A stretch of DNA of 64,000 nt, taken from NCBI GenBank assembly GCA_002840685.1, contig PHBU01000007.1, positions 62,001 to 126,000 on the forward strand, given 5' to 3'. The notes beneath the pieces are model-generated. The model worked only from the letters and a program-made list of their open reading frames with translations, was not told the DNA's origin and did no database searches. This DNA is from Chloroflexi bacterium HGW-Chloroflexi-6. GTDB lineage: Bacteria > Chloroflexota > Anaerolineae > Anaerolineales > Villigracilaceae. Of this stretch, positions 9,041-17,158 are shown one piece after another. The first letter of the stretch is position 1. Each line of letters starts with the position of its first letter. Both the position numbers and the translations under genes were made by a program.

Positions 9041-9676
9041 CTAAGCGATCGGCTCTTTTTGGATGATAAATTCGCAAACATCATCACCCAGTGCAATGCA
9101 TCGCGATTCGTTGACGCGAAATTCATTGCCGCCTGAAACCCATTTCAGGCCTTCCTGCAGCAGGCCCACCGCAATGAAGCAAGCGGGTTTGTCTACGCCC
9201 GAACGGCCCTGACAAACCGGGCACTTATGGATCGTATAAACGAACTCATTTTCTCGTTCTTCGACCGTGCTGTGTTGGTCCGAAACCTGGCTGAAAATTT
9301 TGGCCATGGCAGGGATGCCAATGCGCATTTTTGCCTGTAACGGTAGAACCTTGAAGGCCAGGTCGCCGGCGCCGGCCAGGGCGCCAAAGTTGCGCAGCGC
9401 ATCGGCAAACGTGGCGCGACCGGCGCGCAAGGCTAAGCCGCGTCCGCCGCGAGGGCCGTACATTTCTTCCAACGCAATATTGATGGAGGAAACATCTGCA
9501 AAATCGAATTGTTTTTCGAGATTATCGGGGGGGTAATCATCAATATATTCGTTCAGGCCTGCCAGGTTAAGAATAGCATTTAAACCATTCTTTCCCATGA
9601 CTTCCTCAAGGGCCTTGATTATGATCAGCCCAAACTTATTGGGGTAGTAAAGTCCTGCTTTTTCAATTGGGCTCAT
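9041..9676 (-). CDS. V4R (4-vinyl reductase) domain protein
   Basis: The 211-residue product ends in a V4R domain, a small ligand-binding alpha/beta module, seen in the C-terminal stretch with ESRCIALGDDVCEFIIQKEP and an upstream HKCPVCQGRSG. These Cys residues suggest metal or small-hydrophobe binding. The N-terminal half is a helical heme-NO-binding-like extension (IIIKALEEVMGKNGLNAIL). V4R proteins often serve as sensors beside response regulators and roadblock proteins, as here. It starts 13 bases after the roadblock stop, so they are cotranscribed. Confidence 0.85.
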   Translation of the reverse strand: MSPIEKAGLYYPNKFGLIIIKALEEVMGKNGLNAILNLAGLNEYIDDYPPDNLEKQFDFADVSSINIALEEMYGPRGGRGLALRAGRATFADALRNFGALAGAGDLAFKVLPLQAKMRIGIPAMAKIFSQVSDQHSTVEERENEFVYTIHKCPVCQGRSGVDKPACFIAVGLLQEGLKWVSGGNEFRVNESRCIALGDDVCEFIIQKEPIA

Positions 9677-9689
9677 AACAGTCTCCGCC

Positions 9690-10061
9690 TTAGATGAGTT
9701 TTTCCAGGTCTTCAGTAGCCCGGCGCATATCGAGGAAAATCAATCCCAACCGGGCCTGTTCGCGGGCAAGGGCGGTCAACACGGCTTCTTCACCTACAGA
9801 CACCAGAATAACAAAGCCTTTTTCGCCTTTGATATAGACCTGTTCGAGCGAACCACGTCCCAGTTCAGATGCAATTCGTTCACCGAGTGAAAGCATTGCA
9901 GCGGACATGGCCGAAACGCGGTCTTCTTCAACACCTTGAGGGAGAGCCGAGGCAATGATCAAACCATCTACGCTGACGATCGCCGATGCTTCAATGTCTG
10001 GGGAAGATGCTTGCAACTGTCGCAGCCTATCCACCATTTGTTGAGTACGAGACTTAGACAA
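9690..10061 (-). CDS. Roadblock/LC7 domain protein (MglB-like)
   Basis: The 123-residue protein is a single roadblock/LC7 domain: a helix (RLRQLQASSPDIEASAIVS), a strand with the DGLIIASALPQG hairpin, then SAAMLSLGERIASELG. Bacterial members regulate small Ras-like GTPases (for example MglB on MglA) or act as signalling scaffolds. No GTPase gene is adjacent. AGGAGGG precedes the ATG and a well-formed promoter lies upstream. It heads the leftward operon roadblock, V4R, response regulator, GT2. Confidence 0.9.
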   Translation of the reverse strand: MSKSRTQQMVDRLRQLQASSPDIEASAIVSVDGLIIASALPQGVEEDRVSAMSAAMLSLGERIASELGRGSLEQVYIKGEKGFVILVSVGEEAVLTALAREQARLGLIFLDMRRATEDLEKLI

Positions 10062-10127
10062 GACGACCCTCCTAACAAGAGTGTTTTCTTTTAAGAAGAA
10101 AATTACTTACACAAATCAATACCCGTT

Positions 10128-10156
10128 ACTTTAGCACAGCGACTAGGGTGTGTCAA
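10128..10156 (-). promoter_or_regulatory. Promoter of the roadblock operon
   Basis: On the minus strand, -35 TTGACA (10151-10156) and -10 TAAAGT (10128-10133) are 17 bp apart, giving a leader of about 60 bases before the ATG at 10061. Confidence 0.75.
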
Positions 10157-10199
10157 GTTGCAATGACTTTTTAATTATAGCATGATACTTACAAAGAGC

Positions 10200-10229
10200 T
10201 TACACTTTCAAAAAAAAGGCATGTATAAT
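10200..10229 (+). promoter_or_regulatory. Promoter of the L,D-transpeptidase gene
   Basis: A consensus -10 TATAAT (10224-10229) lies 18 bp downstream of TTACAC (10200-10205); the ATG follows 27 bases later. It is divergent from the roadblock promoter. Confidence 0.65.
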
Positions 10230-10256
10230 TCTTGGACCTTGATAATGGTATAAACT

Positions 10257-11423
10257 ATGAAAAAAATATCCTTTTTCTTGCTTGTTTTTAGCCTGTTTTT
10301 TAGCCTGCTGCCGGCCCAGCCTGCCATAGCCCAGAATTTTGCTGCAACTGAAGCGGATGATGGCGCGGTAGTCTGCGCTCCGGATGTTTATCTTTCAGAC
10401 CCCGGCAACTGCCTGCCCCTTGGCCCATCTCAAACCCTGACCGATCTGGCTCGCCAGGGATTCCCTTACCCGGCTCTGCCTTTTGCGGCCCTCAAGCGTG
10501 ACGATGCCCTCAGCCAGGTTCCCTTTCTTTACTACAAGATTACCGAATATACCACCAATACCTATTCCAGCCTGGATGGCGCCATCAATAAATCTGGTGC
10601 GCTGCGTCAGATCGGGCCGGGCGATTTGATTTACCTGACCTATATCGATGTGGACGAGAGCGACCGGGGCACGTATTTTCTCCTGCCTTCGGGCGAATGG
10701 ATGCCCGGGGACGGGACTCGCGTTTCGACCCCCGATCTCTTCCGGGGGCTTGAATTTCTCAGTACACCGCGTACGGCCTTTGGCTGGGCTGTTTTTGGTA
10801 CGGAGGTGCGTTCCAGCCCTGGTTATGCTTATAACATCCCGGTTGTGCGCACGCTCGCCAAGCACGAGGTGGTGCAGGTCTATAATGTCATCAATGTCGA
10901 GGGCGAAGAATGGGTATTGATCGGAGCGGATGAGTGGGTGCCGGGCAGCCAGGTGGGTGTGGTTTTTCCGAACACCGCTCCGCCGCCTGGCGTTACCAAT
11001 GGCCGCTGGATCGATGTTGACCTGGCAGAGCAAACCCTGACCGTTTACGAGAATTATCAGCTGGTTTTTGCCAGCCTGATCGCCACCGGCATGGAGCCTT
11101 ACTGGACGCGCCCGGGTTTGTTCCAGATTTACACAAAGAAAGAGACTGAAGATATGAGCGGCGCGTTTGAATCTGACCGCTCTGATTATTACTATCTCGA
11201 AAATGTGCCTTACACCATGTATTTTGACAAAGCGCGCGCCATTCATGGGGCTTACTGGCGTACTTCGTTGGGGTATGAGCAGTCGCATGGCTGTGTCAAT
11301 ATGTCGATCGGCGACGCGGCCTGGGTTTTCAACTGGGCCAGCGAAGGCGACTGGGTTTACGTTCATGACCGCACCGGCAATACACCAGATGATCCTGAGA
11401 TTTACGGTGACGGTGGCGCCTAA
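10257..11423 (+). CDS. Secreted L,D-transpeptidase (YkuD domain)
   Basis: The 388-residue protein starts with a signal peptide (MKKISFFLLVFSLFFSLLPA, cleavage probably after AIAQ). A central SH3-like region (about 170-245, VRTLAKHEVVQVYNVINVEG) precedes a C-terminal YkuD domain starting at WIDVDLAEQTLTVYE. The catalytic motif is present: HGAYW followed by SHGCVNMS, with the nucleophilic Cys in HGC. The family cross-links peptidoglycan or attaches proteins to it by 3-3 linkages; a substrate-bearing wall would be unusual for parts of this phylum and is worth noting. The end overlaps the convergent ABC gene by 4 bases. Confidence 0.92.
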   Translation: MKKISFFLLVFSLFFSLLPAQPAIAQNFAATEADDGAVVCAPDVYLSDPGNCLPLGPSQTLTDLARQGFPYPALPFAALKRDDALSQVPFLYYKITEYTTNTYSSLDGAINKSGALRQIGPGDLIYLTYIDVDESDRGTYFLLPSGEWMPGDGTRVSTPDLFRGLEFLSTPRTAFGWAVFGTEVRSSPGYAYNIPVVRTLAKHEVVQVYNVINVEGEEWVLIGADEWVPGSQVGVVFPNTAPPPGVTNGRWIDVDLAEQTLTVYENYQLVFASLIATGMEPYWTRPGLFQIYTKKETEDMSGAFESDRSDYYYLENVPYTMYFDKARAIHGAYWRTSLGYEQSHGCVNMSIGDAAWVFNWASEGDWVYVHDRTGNTPDDPEIYGDGGA

Positions 11424-13243
11424 ATTTTTGGGGCTACAACTTCTCTCATTTGTTCGACATACGCCAGGCTTTGATGCCTGAAATAAGTGTTATAGAGTTC
11501 GGCATAATGACCGCCTTGCGCAAGCAAGGCGTCATGATTCCCCTGCTCGATGATCGCGCCCTGTTTCATGACCACGATCCGATCGGCGGCTTTGACGGTT
11601 GAAAGGCGATGCGCGATTAGGATGCTGGTTGAATTTTGCAGGATGAGATTCAAAGCCTGCTGGATCTGCCACTCGGTAAAGGGGTCGATGCTGGCGGTGG
11701 CTTCGTCCAGGATGAAGATGGCCGGTTTTTGCACGAGGACTCTCATCAGCGCGACGAGTTGGCGCTGGCCCATACTTAATCGCGCGCCGCGCTCCCCGAC
11801 TTCTGTATCCAGACCATTGGGCAGGGTTTCCAACCATTCGCCGTCGCCGATACGGCGGGCCATTTCCGTTATTTCGGCCCGTCCGGTGCAATCGGGGCAG
11901 GCGTAGCGGATGTTTTCCTCGACCGTCCCGGAGAACAGGAAAGGCACTTGCGAGACGATTCCCAACTGGCGGCGGTATTGCTGAAGATCAAAAGTGCGGA
12001 TGTCTTGCCCGTCGATCAACAGCCCGCCCGATTGGAACTCGTAGAAACGGGCGATCAGCTTGGCGATCGACGATTTGCCAGCGCCGGTGTGACCCACCAG
12101 CGCCAGATTCTCTCCCGCAGCAATGCGCAGGTCAAACTGGGTCAGTATCGGCTCTTTATCGGTGTAACGGAAATGCAGGTTGTCGAAGTGGATCTCCCCT
12201 TTAAGCGGGGGCACGTCCCGTTTGTCTGTCTGGTGAACGTTTGGGTCGGCGTCGATCAGCGCGAAGGCGCGCTCAGCCGCCGACAGGCCGGATTGGATCT
12301 GCGCCCAAAAGGAGGTCAGGTTGAGCAGGGGAAACATGAAATAATCGAGCGAGTTGATAAACAAATACCATGCGCCGACGGTCACAATGCCCTGGGCGGC
12401 GCTCATCCCACCCGCATAAACCAACACGCCGACAAAAATGCCGCTGGTGGCGTTCAAGACCGGGAAAACCAGCGAGAGCACAAATCCGCGCCGGACGTTG
12501 ACGCGGTAGGCCTGCTGGTTGGCGAGGTCGAAGGTATCGAAGATACTGTTTTCCTGGCGGAAGTTTTTTGCGACCGCGATCCCGCTGACGGTTTCCTTGA
12601 TGGTGGCGTTGACATCGGCCATGGCCTGCATACCGCGTTTGGTGACGATGCGCGCCAGTTTGCGGAAGCCCATGGCAATTGCGAATACAACCGGCATGAA
12701 TGCCAGCATGATCAGGAAGAGCCGCCATTCTGTGTTGAACAGGACAACGCCCAAAATCACGGTCTGGACAAGCTGTGAACCGACATCGGTAATGATCACC
12801 ACCAGTTGGCCGAAATCGTTGGTATCGCTGGTGATGCGGCTGACGATGCGTCCGCTGGAGAATTGGTCGTAGAACGAAAGATCGTGCTCGGCCGCGGCGC
12901 GAAAGGCACGGGTGCGGATGTCGAGCACCACGTCACCCACCGCGCGGACGGTGAGGGCGCGGCGTAGCCAGTTCAGGCCCCAGTTCAGGAAGGCGATCAG
13001 GGTCATGCCGCCGCCGACCAGCAGGATGGCTTCGATGGTTGGGCGCTCGGCCAGCAAATCCATAATGGCGCTGACGATGACCGGCAGGGCGGCGCCCAAA
13101 CCGGCCATCAACAAGACCAGGGCCAGAATGGCCGCCATGCGCGCCTTTTGTGGGGCAAAAAAGCCCAACATGCGCCGCGCCAGATCGCTGTCTTTATACT
13201 GGCGGTCGTATTTTTCTTCGTTCAGTCCGGCAAAGAAACCCAT
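11420..13243 (-). CDS. ABC exporter half-transporter with non-canonical signature
   Basis: The 607-residue protein fuses a six-helix exporter domain (about 30-325) with a nucleotide-binding domain. It has Walker A GHTGAGKSS, Q-loop region IVSQVPFLFSG, the signature LSMGQ instead of LSGGQ, Walker B FILDEATASID with catalytic Glu, and the H-loop HRLSTV. Its NBD complements the half-transporter at 15100-16860, whose catalytic Glu is Asp: a canonical heterodimer arrangement with one degenerate ATP site. Both genes and the lipoprotein between them run the same way. GGAG lies 6 bases before the ATG. Confidence 0.93.
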   Translation of the reverse strand: MGFFAGLNEEKYDRQYKDSDLARRMLGFFAPQKARMAAILALVLLMAGLGAALPVIVSAIMDLLAERPTIEAILLVGGGMTLIAFLNWGLNWLRRALTVRAVGDVVLDIRTRAFRAAAEHDLSFYDQFSSGRIVSRITSDTNDFGQLVVIITDVGSQLVQTVILGVVLFNTEWRLFLIMLAFMPVVFAIAMGFRKLARIVTKRGMQAMADVNATIKETVSGIAVAKNFRQENSIFDTFDLANQQAYRVNVRRGFVLSLVFPVLNATSGIFVGVLVYAGGMSAAQGIVTVGAWYLFINSLDYFMFPLLNLTSFWAQIQSGLSAAERAFALIDADPNVHQTDKRDVPPLKGEIHFDNLHFRYTDKEPILTQFDLRIAAGENLALVGHTGAGKSSIAKLIARFYEFQSGGLLIDGQDIRTFDLQQYRRQLGIVSQVPFLFSGTVEENIRYACPDCTGRAEITEMARRIGDGEWLETLPNGLDTEVGERGARLSMGQRQLVALMRVLVQKPAIFILDEATASIDPFTEWQIQQALNLILQNSTSILIAHRLSTVKAADRIVVMKQGAIIEQGNHDALLAQGGHYAELYNTYFRHQSLAYVEQMREVVAPKI

Positions 13244-13270
13244 AATTCTCCAGGCATAAAGATCATACTG

Positions 13271-13314
13271 AGAGTTGCTGAGTGAATGAGTTTTTCAATT
13301 CACCCAGCAACTCT
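13271..13314. terminator. Stem-loop between lipoprotein and ABC genes
   Basis: The arms AGAGTTGCTG (13271-13280) and CAGCAACTCT (13305-13314) plus an inner GTGAAT/ATTCAC pair form a long stem. The following T-run is on the plus strand, opposite to the genes, so it may be an attenuator, an mRNA-stabilising hairpin, or an antisense terminator. Confidence 0.5.
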
Positions 13315-13323
13315 TTTGCTCAT

Positions 13324-15033
13324 TTACTCAGAATCACTGACATCATACTGGTCATCGGGCTCGCCATCGCCATCCAGATCTACATCGATGTACAGGCCTT
13401 CGGGGGTGGCATCTGTCCACTCAGCATAGTTGACATAGATGGTTGCACCTGCCTGGAGCATGATGCCTTCGGCATAGAATTCTTCTTCATCATCGTCTGT
13501 GAAGCGCTCGATATAGAGCGCAAAATCACCTTCGTTGGTGAGTTTTTCGGTGCCGATCAGCAGGTCGCCGGCTTTTGTATCGAGTGAAACATAAATTTCA
13601 CCGCCGCCTTGCATATCCATGCCCTGGACTTCGAAGTAATAGTCTGCGCCAGCCTGATCTTCAATTGAGACCACAATAAACGGTGATTCGTCCTGGTCGG
13701 TATCGTAGATGATCATCTGGTCATTGGGCAGGAAGGTTACCGTATCGACCTGACCCGGCTCGAGGATGATCTCTTCGACGCCGATGCTGAAGCCGGGGCC
13801 GATCAAGACCAGGTCGGTTTCAGATTCTGCATCCAACGCATTGCCATCGATGGTGACGGTCACATTGATCCCATCCGGGATGGAGTAGATCGGGTCGGGA
13901 GCTTCCATACTGGCGCCCATGCGGTATGCGTTATAGCTTGCGCCAGGGATTTCGTTGACAATTTTATTATCCACATAACCCAGGCGGTTGCCCTCGTCAT
14001 CGGTGATCAGGATGTGGCCTTTGCCATCCAGGAATATCTGGTTGTAAGCCTGGGCCGGGGCGGCCAGTTTTGCGCCAGACAGGGAACTGTTGCCTTCTTC
14101 ACAGAATGGGCATTGCTGTTCGCCAAGCCGGGAGGAGGTGGGTGTCAGATCAAGGGTCTGGGTGTCGGCGTTGCCGGTGTAAAGCTCCGATTCGACATCC
14201 GGGTTGGTTGCGGCTTCATAAGCCCAGGAATTGTCGCGGCTGTCGATCAGCAGTTCGCGCACCTGGCCGGGGTAGTTGTTGTCGTAAACCAAAACGGTGT
14301 AAAGGCCATCTTCAACATCTTTGACGCCAAAGGGGGTGATGGCGTGGCCGCCGCTGAAATCTTCCTTGTAAATGCCAATGGTATAGGTCTCGCCGTTGGC
14401 ATCCATTTCCTGGATGGTTTCCATGATTTCCATCGGTGTGCCGCGGATAACGCTCTCGGCGGTCGGGGCGGTGGCCTGGGTGGCCCACCAATAGGCAATT
14501 TCACGCTGCAAGGTTTCGTCGTTGATGTCGAGATCGCCGGCCACGCTTCCGCCGAATTGGTCAGGAGTGATCTGCCCGGCATACATCATCAGGCTGAGCA
14601 CAGCCATGCCTTCGCAGTGTCCGCCAGCCATGGCATCGTTGATCTGTTCCATCCACTGTTTTGCCGGGGGAGTCAGGGTGCATTGATCGTCTTTCAGACG
14701 CGAACAAACCTGGTCGCCAAACATGCGGCGCATTTCATCGGCGGTCAGGTTGGTGACTTGAATGTCATCACCGTAATTCTCGAAACTAAATCCGTTCTGG
14801 TCGGGGCGAAAACCGAGATCGTAGATCACCGTTCCGGGGCGTTCTGATGGGATGTCTTCGGCAGGTGGGACTGCATCTTCGCTGGCCGGCTCTTGATAGT
14901 CTTCTTCTTCATAACTTTCTTCGGCTACGGGTTCTTCTTCATACACTTCTTCATCTTCCAGAACGTCACAGGAAGCAACAAAAAAGCTGATCAGTACCAG
15001 CAGGGTCAGCAGGATGTGAAACTGTTTTTTCAT
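13324..15033 (-). CDS. Lipoprotein with putative papain-like Cys/His/Asp site
   Basis: The 569-residue protein starts with a lipoprotein signal (FFVASC, lipid Cys at residue 22) followed by a very acidic Glu/Tyr-rich linker (about 24-60). I do not recognise a named family. The region 135-255 has GGHCEGMAV (Cys140), FSGGHAITPFGV (His230) and VLVYDNNYPG (Asp251), the order and spacing of C39/papain-like cysteine peptidases. The C-terminus is beta-rich and ends with an Asp-rich DVDLDGDGEPDDQYD stretch like a calcium-binding dockerin or thrombospondin repeat. It lies between two ABC half-transporters, suggesting a role in handling an exported peptide; this is inference. Confidence 0.7.
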   Translation of the reverse strand: MKKQFHILLTLLVLISFFVASCDVLEDEEVYEEEPVAEESYEEEDYQEPASEDAVPPAEDIPSERPGTVIYDLGFRPDQNGFSFENYGDDIQVTNLTADEMRRMFGDQVCSRLKDDQCTLTPPAKQWMEQINDAMAGGHCEGMAVLSLMMYAGQITPDQFGGSVAGDLDINDETLQREIAYWWATQATAPTAESVIRGTPMEIMETIQEMDANGETYTIGIYKEDFSGGHAITPFGVKDVEDGLYTVLVYDNNYPGQVRELLIDSRDNSWAYEAATNPDVESELYTGNADTQTLDLTPTSSRLGEQQCPFCEEGNSSLSGAKLAAPAQAYNQIFLDGKGHILITDDEGNRLGYVDNKIVNEIPGASYNAYRMGASMEAPDPIYSIPDGINVTVTIDGNALDAESETDLVLIGPGFSIGVEEIILEPGQVDTVTFLPNDQMIIYDTDQDESPFIVVSIEDQAGADYYFEVQGMDMQGGGEIYVSLDTKAGDLLIGTEKLTNEGDFALYIERFTDDDEEEFYAEGIMLQAGATIYVNYAEWTDATPEGLYIDVDLDGDGEPDDQYDVSDSE

Positions 15034-15099
15034 TATTTCTCCTCGTAAAAGTTGTTTCTAAAGTTAGTCGCTATTTTACTCAAGAAGGGTTGCGAAGCT

Positions 15100-16860
15100 C
15101 TATTCTTGAAAAATGCGTGAATAAGCATCGGAGGTTTGCATCAGTTCATCGTGTGTGCCCATTGCCGCGATGCGGCCTTTGCGCAGAACGAGGATCAGGT
15201 CGGCCCAGCGGATCTGGCTCAGGCGGTGGGTGATGATGAAGGTGGTGCGCCCTTTTGCAGCAGCCGAGATGGCGCGCTGGATCAGATCTTCAGTAGCAGA
15301 GTCGATGGCGCTGGTCGAATCGTCGAGAATCAGGATGTGCGGGTCGGTCAGGAAGGCGCGCCCGAGAGCCAGGCGCTGGCGCTGCCCGCCTGAAAGGGTG
15401 ACACCGCGTTCGCCAATAACGGTCTGGTAGCTCTTCTCGAAAGTCTCGATGAATTCATGCGCCTGGGCGGCCTTGGCGGCTGATTCAACTTCATCTTGCG
15501 TTGCGCCCGGTTTGCCAAAGGCTAGGTTATCGCTGATGGAGCGCGAGAAAAGGAAGATGTCCTGCTCGATCATCGAGATCTGTGAGCGCAGCGAGGCCAG
15601 GTTCCATTCGCGTACATCGATCCCATCCACCAGCACCTGGCCCGATGTAACATCATAGGTGCGGTTGAGCAGCCTGACGAGCGAAGTCTTGCCCGCCCCG
15701 GTCTGTCCGACAACGGCTACCGTTTGACCAGGTTTGACTTTGAAGGAGATGTTTTCAAGAACCACAGAGCCATCAGGGTAGGCAAAGTTGATATTTTTGA
15801 ACTCGATCTCGCCTTTCATCTCGCCTGTATGACCGGCCGTGTTCTGGTCGAGGTCGGTTTTGCGGTTAAGCAGCTCGAGAATGCGGCGCGCGCTGGCCAG
15901 CCCCATCGAAACCTGGGTGTAGGCCCAGGTCGAGGTAAAAGTCGGGAAGTCGAGCATGCGCAACAGACCAAAATAGGCGATGACCTGCCCGGTGTTGAGC
16001 AACCCTTCTCGGAACAGGAACAAGGCGTGGGTCAGTCCGCCGGCGATGGCGATCCCGTACAAAAGAAAGGCAATAAATCTGGCTTCGGTATCGCCCTGTG
16101 TGATGAAGGCGTCCCGCACTCTTTTTGCATTTACAACGAAACGCTCGACCTCGGCGTTTTCCTGCGCTGCGCCTTTGACCGTCTCGACCCCGTCGAGGGA
16201 TTCCGATAAATGGCTGTTCATGTTGCCAAACGCAGCCCGGACTTCATCTGAGATCGGCTGCAGGTTTTGGAGATAGCGGGCCAGGGACGCAAAATAAGCG
16301 ATCGCGAATAGAACCGGTGTGATGAGCAGGGCCGGATGGTAACGCGGCGCAGCCAGGATCGGCATGACGAGAAAGAAGAATGAGCCGATCACCAGGTTCA
16401 TGCCGGGGTTGAACATCAGGTTGATCTCACGCACATCATTGGTGGCGCGCGCCATCGTGTCGCCGACCGGTTGCAGGCTGTGGAAGGTCATGCTTTTTCC
16501 AAGCAGCGAGATGTATAACTCGTCGCGGATCTCGGCTTCCAGCCGCTGCCCGAGCAGTTCCGCACCGAAGTTGCGCCCCAACTGCAGCACGCCGCGAACG
16601 ACCTGGGTGCCGCCGATCAACAGTGCCAGCGGGAGCAGTACACTGACATCGGGCAGGGGCTGGAGCATGGCGTTGAAGGCATCCCCGACCAGCACCGGAA
16701 CCATGGCGGCCAGGGCGGCATTCCCAAAAGCGCCGAGGAAGACCATTAAAATGATCCAGTTGTGACGGGTGACGTGCGAAAATACCCAACGAATGGCGCT
16801 GGTGCGAACAAACGCGGGACGTTTGATGGTGAATTCGGCAGGGGAGGTAAGTAGGCTCAT
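15100..16860 (-). CDS. ABC exporter half-transporter with degenerate Walker B
   Basis: The 586-residue protein has an exporter membrane domain (about 30-320) and an NBD with Walker A GQTGAGKTS, a canonical LSGGQRQRLALGRAF signature, and H-loop HRLSQI. Walker B reads LILDDSTSAID, so the catalytic Glu is Asp. This is the hallmark of the degenerate half in heterodimeric exporters such as BmrCD or TM287/288. The partner is probably the 607-residue half-transporter two genes downstream. A perfect 18-bp palindrome 14 bases upstream of the ATG is a probable operator. Confidence 0.93.
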   Translation of the reverse strand: MSLLTSPAEFTIKRPAFVRTSAIRWVFSHVTRHNWIILMVFLGAFGNAALAAMVPVLVGDAFNAMLQPLPDVSVLLPLALLIGGTQVVRGVLQLGRNFGAELLGQRLEAEIRDELYISLLGKSMTFHSLQPVGDTMARATNDVREINLMFNPGMNLVIGSFFFLVMPILAAPRYHPALLITPVLFAIAYFASLARYLQNLQPISDEVRAAFGNMNSHLSESLDGVETVKGAAQENAEVERFVVNAKRVRDAFITQGDTEARFIAFLLYGIAIAGGLTHALFLFREGLLNTGQVIAYFGLLRMLDFPTFTSTWAYTQVSMGLASARRILELLNRKTDLDQNTAGHTGEMKGEIEFKNINFAYPDGSVVLENISFKVKPGQTVAVVGQTGAGKTSLVRLLNRTYDVTSGQVLVDGIDVREWNLASLRSQISMIEQDIFLFSRSISDNLAFGKPGATQDEVESAAKAAQAHEFIETFEKSYQTVIGERGVTLSGGQRQRLALGRAFLTDPHILILDDSTSAIDSATEDLIQRAISAAAKGRTTFIITHRLSQIRWADLILVLRKGRIAAMGTHDELMQTSDAYSRIFQE

Positions 16861-16874
16861 ACTGGTTCCATTCG

Positions 16875-16892
16875 ATTAGACAGGTGTCTAAT
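16875..16892. promoter_or_regulatory. TetR-like operator palindrome
   Basis: ATTAGACA and TGTCTAAT flank a 2-base centre, giving a perfect 18-bp palindrome just upstream of the ABC gene starting at 16860. TTAGACA-type palindromes of this size are typical of TetR-family multidrug-export regulators. No TetR gene is present in the window, so the regulator would act in trans. Confidence 0.65.
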
Positions 16893-16971
16893 TTACCATA
16901 AAACCACCAAAAACTTACCTACAATGTCAGACTTGCATTCGGCGAAAAAAAAACATTGAACCAACCGGTGA

Positions 16972-17000
16972 TTGACCTGCGCATTTTTTCCTCTTACAAT
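16972..17000 (+). promoter_or_regulatory. Promoter of the lysine aminomutase gene
   Basis: -35 TTGACC (16972-16977) and -10 TACAAT (16995-17000) are 17 bp apart. Transcription should start near 17007, leaving an untranslated leader of about 150 bases before the kamA start. Confidence 0.75.
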
Positions 17001-17006
17001 ATTTCT

Positions 17007-17090
17007 ATGTCTTGTCCGTGCAAACCATTCCCGCGTTTTCAACCCCATACCTGCGGATTTTTCCGGCCAGACCACGACCCTCCGCTTTGA
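17007..17090 (+). CDS. Possible 27-codon leader ORF before kamA
   Basis: An ATG lies 6 bases after the -10 box, so a transcript from that promoter would begin at or beside it and could be translated without a leader. The peptide starts MSCPCKPFPRF, is rich in Cys and Pro, and ends 68 bases before kamA. There is no homology evidence; it may be chance. Confidence 0.2.
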   Translation: MSCPCKPFPRFQPHTCGFFRPDHDPPL

Positions 17091-17158
17091 GAACCGTCTG
17101 TCCACTTATTCGTATCCTGTTTCCTTACCCTTATACCGACAAAACGGAGAAAATCCCC

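Noticed and set aside
10395-11366. 323-codon frame antisense to the L,D-transpeptidase
   Set aside because: High-GC codon bias creates such frames; the sense strand has signal peptide, catalytic motif and promoter.
17001-17158. Lysine riboswitch before kamA
   Set aside because: The leader is too short and shows none of the conserved stems or the terminator of the L-box.
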